Assembly: GCA_947089585.1 (NCBI GenBank)
Contig: CAMULB010000004.1
Location: forward strand, 1-44,804
Origin: an uncultured Lachnospiraceae bacterium
Lineage (GTDB): Bacteria; Bacillota; Clostridia; Lachnospirales; Lachnospiraceae
DNA length: 44,804 nucleotides
Direction: 5' to 3'
Made by a program: the position numbers and the translations under genes. Position 1 is the stretch's first letter; each line of letters opens with the position of its first letter. Shown here piece by piece: positions 42,609 to 44,804 of this stretch. Below the pieces are notes generated by a model. The model saw only the letters and a list, made by a program, of their open reading frames with translations. It was not told the DNA's origin and searched no databases.

Positions 42609-43928
42609 ATGAAAAAGAAAATTCTCGCAATGACACTCGCAGCAGTAATGGCAGTATCTTTGGCAGCATGCGGCGGCGGAGACGGCGGCAGCGGCAGCGG
42701 AAGTGGCGGAGATGGAAGTGAAGGAGGCGGCGGAAGCGCAAGCGGAGACGGCGTCAACTTCACAATCTTCAACTCCAAGATTGAGGTTCAGGAGCAGTTT
42801 GAGGAGATGGCTAAGGAATACAGCGAGAAGACAGGCGTCGGCGTGGAGGTTTACTACTCCAACGATACCGTAGCGGCTCACATGGCTACCCGCTATTCCG
42901 CAAATGATCCTTATACGCTGGCCATGGTAGATGCCAAGGACGTATATTCGCTGGCAGCAGATCATGCCATTGATTTGAGCGATCAGGATTGGGTGAAGAA
43001 CACCGATTATGCAATCAGCGTCGATGATAAGGTGGTTGGCTTCCCCGTATGTATCGAAGCAAGAGGGCTGATCTACAACGCAGACGCAATTAAGAACGTG
43101 ACCGGCAAGGATTTTGACCCGGCAAGCTGCAAGACGACGGAAGAGTTTGCAGCGCTGTTGGAAAAGCTGGTAGCCGGCGGCATGGAGACTCCGACCGCAG
43201 TGATGAAAGAGGACTGGTCACTGGCAGGACATTTCCTCTCCGAGACCTATGAAGAGCAATCCGATCCGGAAGCGTTCGTACAGGCGCTGTACGGCGGCAG
43301 TGCGGATTTGGCAGGCAATGAGAAGTTCAACGCCAAGATGGACACCTTTGATTTGCTCTTAAAATATAACTATGCAGCAGATTCACCGATAGCGGCAGAG
43401 CGTGAAGTATCCGAGCAGAAGCTGGCAGAGGGCGAGGTTGCGTTCATGTTCGGCGGCAACTGGGACTGGTCTATGATCAATGCGTATGAGTATTCCGAGA
43501 ATATGGGGATGATGCCTCTTCCGCAGACCGCTTCTGACGGCAGCAACGAGAAGCTGGTAGGCGGCGGCTCCAAATACTTCTTCATTGATTCTTCCGATAA
43601 TACTTCTGACGAACAGCGTCAGGCAGCGAAGGATTTCCTCAACTGGCTCGTATCCGATGCAGAAGGCAATGCGTTCCTGACCGAGAAGTGCAACCTGGTT
43701 CCGGCGTACAGCAACATCGACGCTCAGGCTCTGGATCCGTTGTCTCTGTCTGTAAAGAAATATGCGGATGAAGGAAACCTGATTGCAAACTATGATTATC
43801 TGCCGGATGATCATTACTCCAAGTGCGGAGCTTCCTTCCAGAAATATATGGCAGGTCAGATTGACCGTGCAGGCTTAGCTGGTGAAATTGAGAGCTACTG
43901 GTCCTCTACAACTCCGGTAGAGCACTAA
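42609..43928 (+). CDS. Sugar ABC transporter solute-binding lipoprotein
   Basis: A 439-residue extracellular solute-binding protein (family 1, sugar type). The signal peptide ends in lipobox LAAC with Cys21, so it is lipid-anchored outside the membrane. A ~35-residue Gly/Ser linker follows, then the two-lobed binding fold (VNFTIFNSKIEVQEQFEEMA, GEVAFMFGGNWDWSMIN, FLNWLVSDAEGN). AAGGAGG lies 11 bases before the ATG. The permease gene follows after a hairpin. The likely ligand is an oligosaccharide; raffinose-type sugar is suggested by the neighbouring locus and the LacI-like site, but this is not proven. Confidence 0.92.
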   Translation: MKKKILAMTLAAVMAVSLAACGGGDGGSGSGSGGDGSEGGGGSASGDGVNFTIFNSKIEVQEQFEEMAKEYSEKTGVGVEVYYSNDTVAAHMATRYSANDPYTLAMVDAKDVYSLAADHAIDLSDQDWVKNTDYAISVDDKVVGFPVCIEARGLIYNADAIKNVTGKDFDPASCKTTEEFAALLEKLVAGGMETPTAVMKEDWSLAGHFLSETYEEQSDPEAFVQALYGGSADLAGNEKFNAKMDTFDLLLKYNYAADSPIAAEREVSEQKLAEGEVAFMFGGNWDWSMINAYEYSENMGMMPLPQTASDGSNEKLVGGGSKYFFIDSSDNTSDEQRQAAKDFLNWLVSDAEGNAFLTEKCNLVPAYSNIDAQALDPLSLSVKKYADEGNLIANYDYLPDDHYSKCGASFQKYMAGQIDRAGLAGEIESYWSSTTPVEH

Positions 43929-43946
43929 TCGTGAAAATGCCTCGTT

Positions 43947-43969
43947 CTGCCGCAGCGTGTCTGCGGCAG
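43947..43969 (+). other. Intercistronic hairpin
   Basis: CTGCCGCAG and CTGCGGCAG form a perfect 9-bp stem with a 5-base loop between the binding-protein and permease genes. There is no T-run. Such hairpins often protect the abundant binding-protein mRNA from 3' decay and lower permease expression. Confidence 0.6.
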
Positions 43970-44012
43970 TCCCGCCGGGGCGGCTTTCAAAAAGAAGGGA
44001 GATCATGAAATT

Positions 44013-44804
44013 ATGAAAACGAATACCATGTCCTATAAGTGCAAACAATTTGCCATGTTTGCCGGGGTGACAACGGCCGTATTTGTAGCTGTTGTAATTA
44101 TACCGTTTCTCTATGGTCTGTATCTGACCTTTACCAGCTGGGACGGCGTTTCCAATAACAAACCGTTTGTCGGGATGGCCAATTATGCGTCCACCTTCGC
44201 AGATTCTGCGTACTGGCAGGCGTTGGGAAGAACCTTTATCTACGCAATCATTGCCGTAATTCTGGTCAATGTGGTAGCGTTTATCCTTGCATTTTTGGTG
44301 ACAAGCGGCGTGAAGGGACAGAATTTCTTCCGCGCGGGCTTCTTTATTCCTAACCTGATCGGCGGTATCGTTTTGGGTTATATCTGGAAATTCGTATTCA
44401 ACCGTGCATTTGTAGCGCTGGGCGAATCCCTTTCCGTAGGAGCGTTGTCAACCTCCTGGCTGTCTACTTCCGGCGGCGCGATGCTCTGTCTGATCATTGT
44501 ATCTGTTTGGCAGTATGCGGGCTACATGATGCTGATCTATGTGGCGGGCTTTATGAGCGTCTCGGCGGATGTACTGGAAGCAGCTCAGATTGACGGCTGT
44601 ACCAATATCCAGACGCTGGTACATATTTCCGTTCCTCTGATGGTTTCTTCGTTTGTACAATGTTTGTTTTTGACGATTACACGCTGCTTTATGGTATACG
44701 ATGTAAACTTATCGTTGACAAAGGGGGAGCCGTTCGGCAGTTCGGTTATGGCGGCGATGCATGTGTATAATCAGGCATTTACCTATAAGAACTACGGTAC
44801 CGGC
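44013..44804 (+). CDS. Sugar ABC transporter permease, MalF-type (partial)
   Basis: 264 codons are present and the gene runs off the right edge. It is a MalF/UgpA-type inner-membrane permease: N-terminal helix (FVAVVIIPFLYGLYLTFTSW), several further helices, and the cytoplasmic EAA loop EAAQIDGC that docks the ATPase. The start ATG 44013 is 11 bases after GAAGGGAG. An ATG at 44005 opens only a 3-codon frame (MKL-stop) whose stop overlaps the real start. It forms an operon with the binding protein; a second permease probably follows outside the window. Confidence 0.9.
   Translation, partial: MKTNTMSYKCKQFAMFAGVTTAVFVAVVIIPFLYGLYLTFTSWDGVSNNKPFVGMANYASTFADSAYWQALGRTFIYAIIAVILVNVVAFILAFLVTSGVKGQNFFRAGFFIPNLIGGIVLGYIWKFVFNRAFVALGESLSVGALSTSWLSTSGGAMLCLIIVSVWQYAGYMMLIYVAGFMSVSADVLEAAQIDGCTNIQTLVHISVPLMVSSFVQCLFLTITRCFMVYDVNLSLTKGEPFGSSVMAAMHVYNQAFTYKNYGTG

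Overview
The window looks like chromosome of an endospore-forming, motile or chemotactic Clostridia, most likely a Lachnospiraceae-type gut anaerobe. The reasons are spoVAD-spoVAE, Gram-positive ribosome binding sites (AAAGGAG) and lipoboxes, a BspA-like leucine-rich surface protein, BlaI/M56 regulation, DUF624 next to a sugar ABC transporter, and intracellular alpha-galactoside and sucrose enzymes. This is inference from gene content; no rRNA or tRNA gene is visible.

Layout. (1) 1-3977: the tail of fpg/mutM, then two overlapping half-ABC exporters, the second broken by a deletion-frameshift at its D-loop. (2) 4000-7530: an AT-rich, foreign-looking island with an orphan beta-class DNA methyltransferase facing a BlaI repressor, M56 protease and small secreted protein operon. 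(3) 7530-13830: an atypical SDR oxidoreductase, a SnoaL-like protein, a Ca2+-type P-ATPase and a membrane-anchored polysaccharide-deacetylase-like protein whose 3' end is tandemly repeated. (4) 13850-16000: spoVAD, spoVAE and an Asp/Asn-rich lipoprotein. (5) 16035-25218: a chemoreceptor, guaB and a giant secreted protein. (6) 25280-30063: a GGDEF-receiver protein and a tandem hemerythrin on the plus strand, facing a metallophosphoesterase and a ParB-like/BMP fusion on the minus strand. (7) 30260-38192: an alpha-galactoside/sucrose locus (GH36, GH13_4, fructokinase, GH32, LacI). (8) 38233-40267: a TetR repressor divergent from a 50-residue membrane protein, an esterase and a truncated acetyltransferase. 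(9) 40576-44804: a DUF624 protein and a membrane partner, divergent from a sugar ABC transporter that runs off the end.

How the genes work together. GH36 would cut raffinose-type sugars to galactose and sucrose in the cytoplasm. The amylosucrase-like GH13_4 and the GH32 enzyme would each use sucrose, and the kinase would trap the fructose. LacI-type dyads lie before the GH36 gene and on the -35 box of the ABC transporter, so one regulator may control both. The GGDEF-receiver and diiron-hemerythrin genes are adjacent and probably co-transcribed, which suggests an oxygen- or redox-linked c-di-GMP module.

The items most worth following up are the cytoplasmic ParB-like/BMP fusion with its overlapping phosphoesterase gene, the BlaI/M56/secreted-peptide operon, and the tandem hemerythrin in which the same metal-ligand histidine is replaced by glutamine in both domains.
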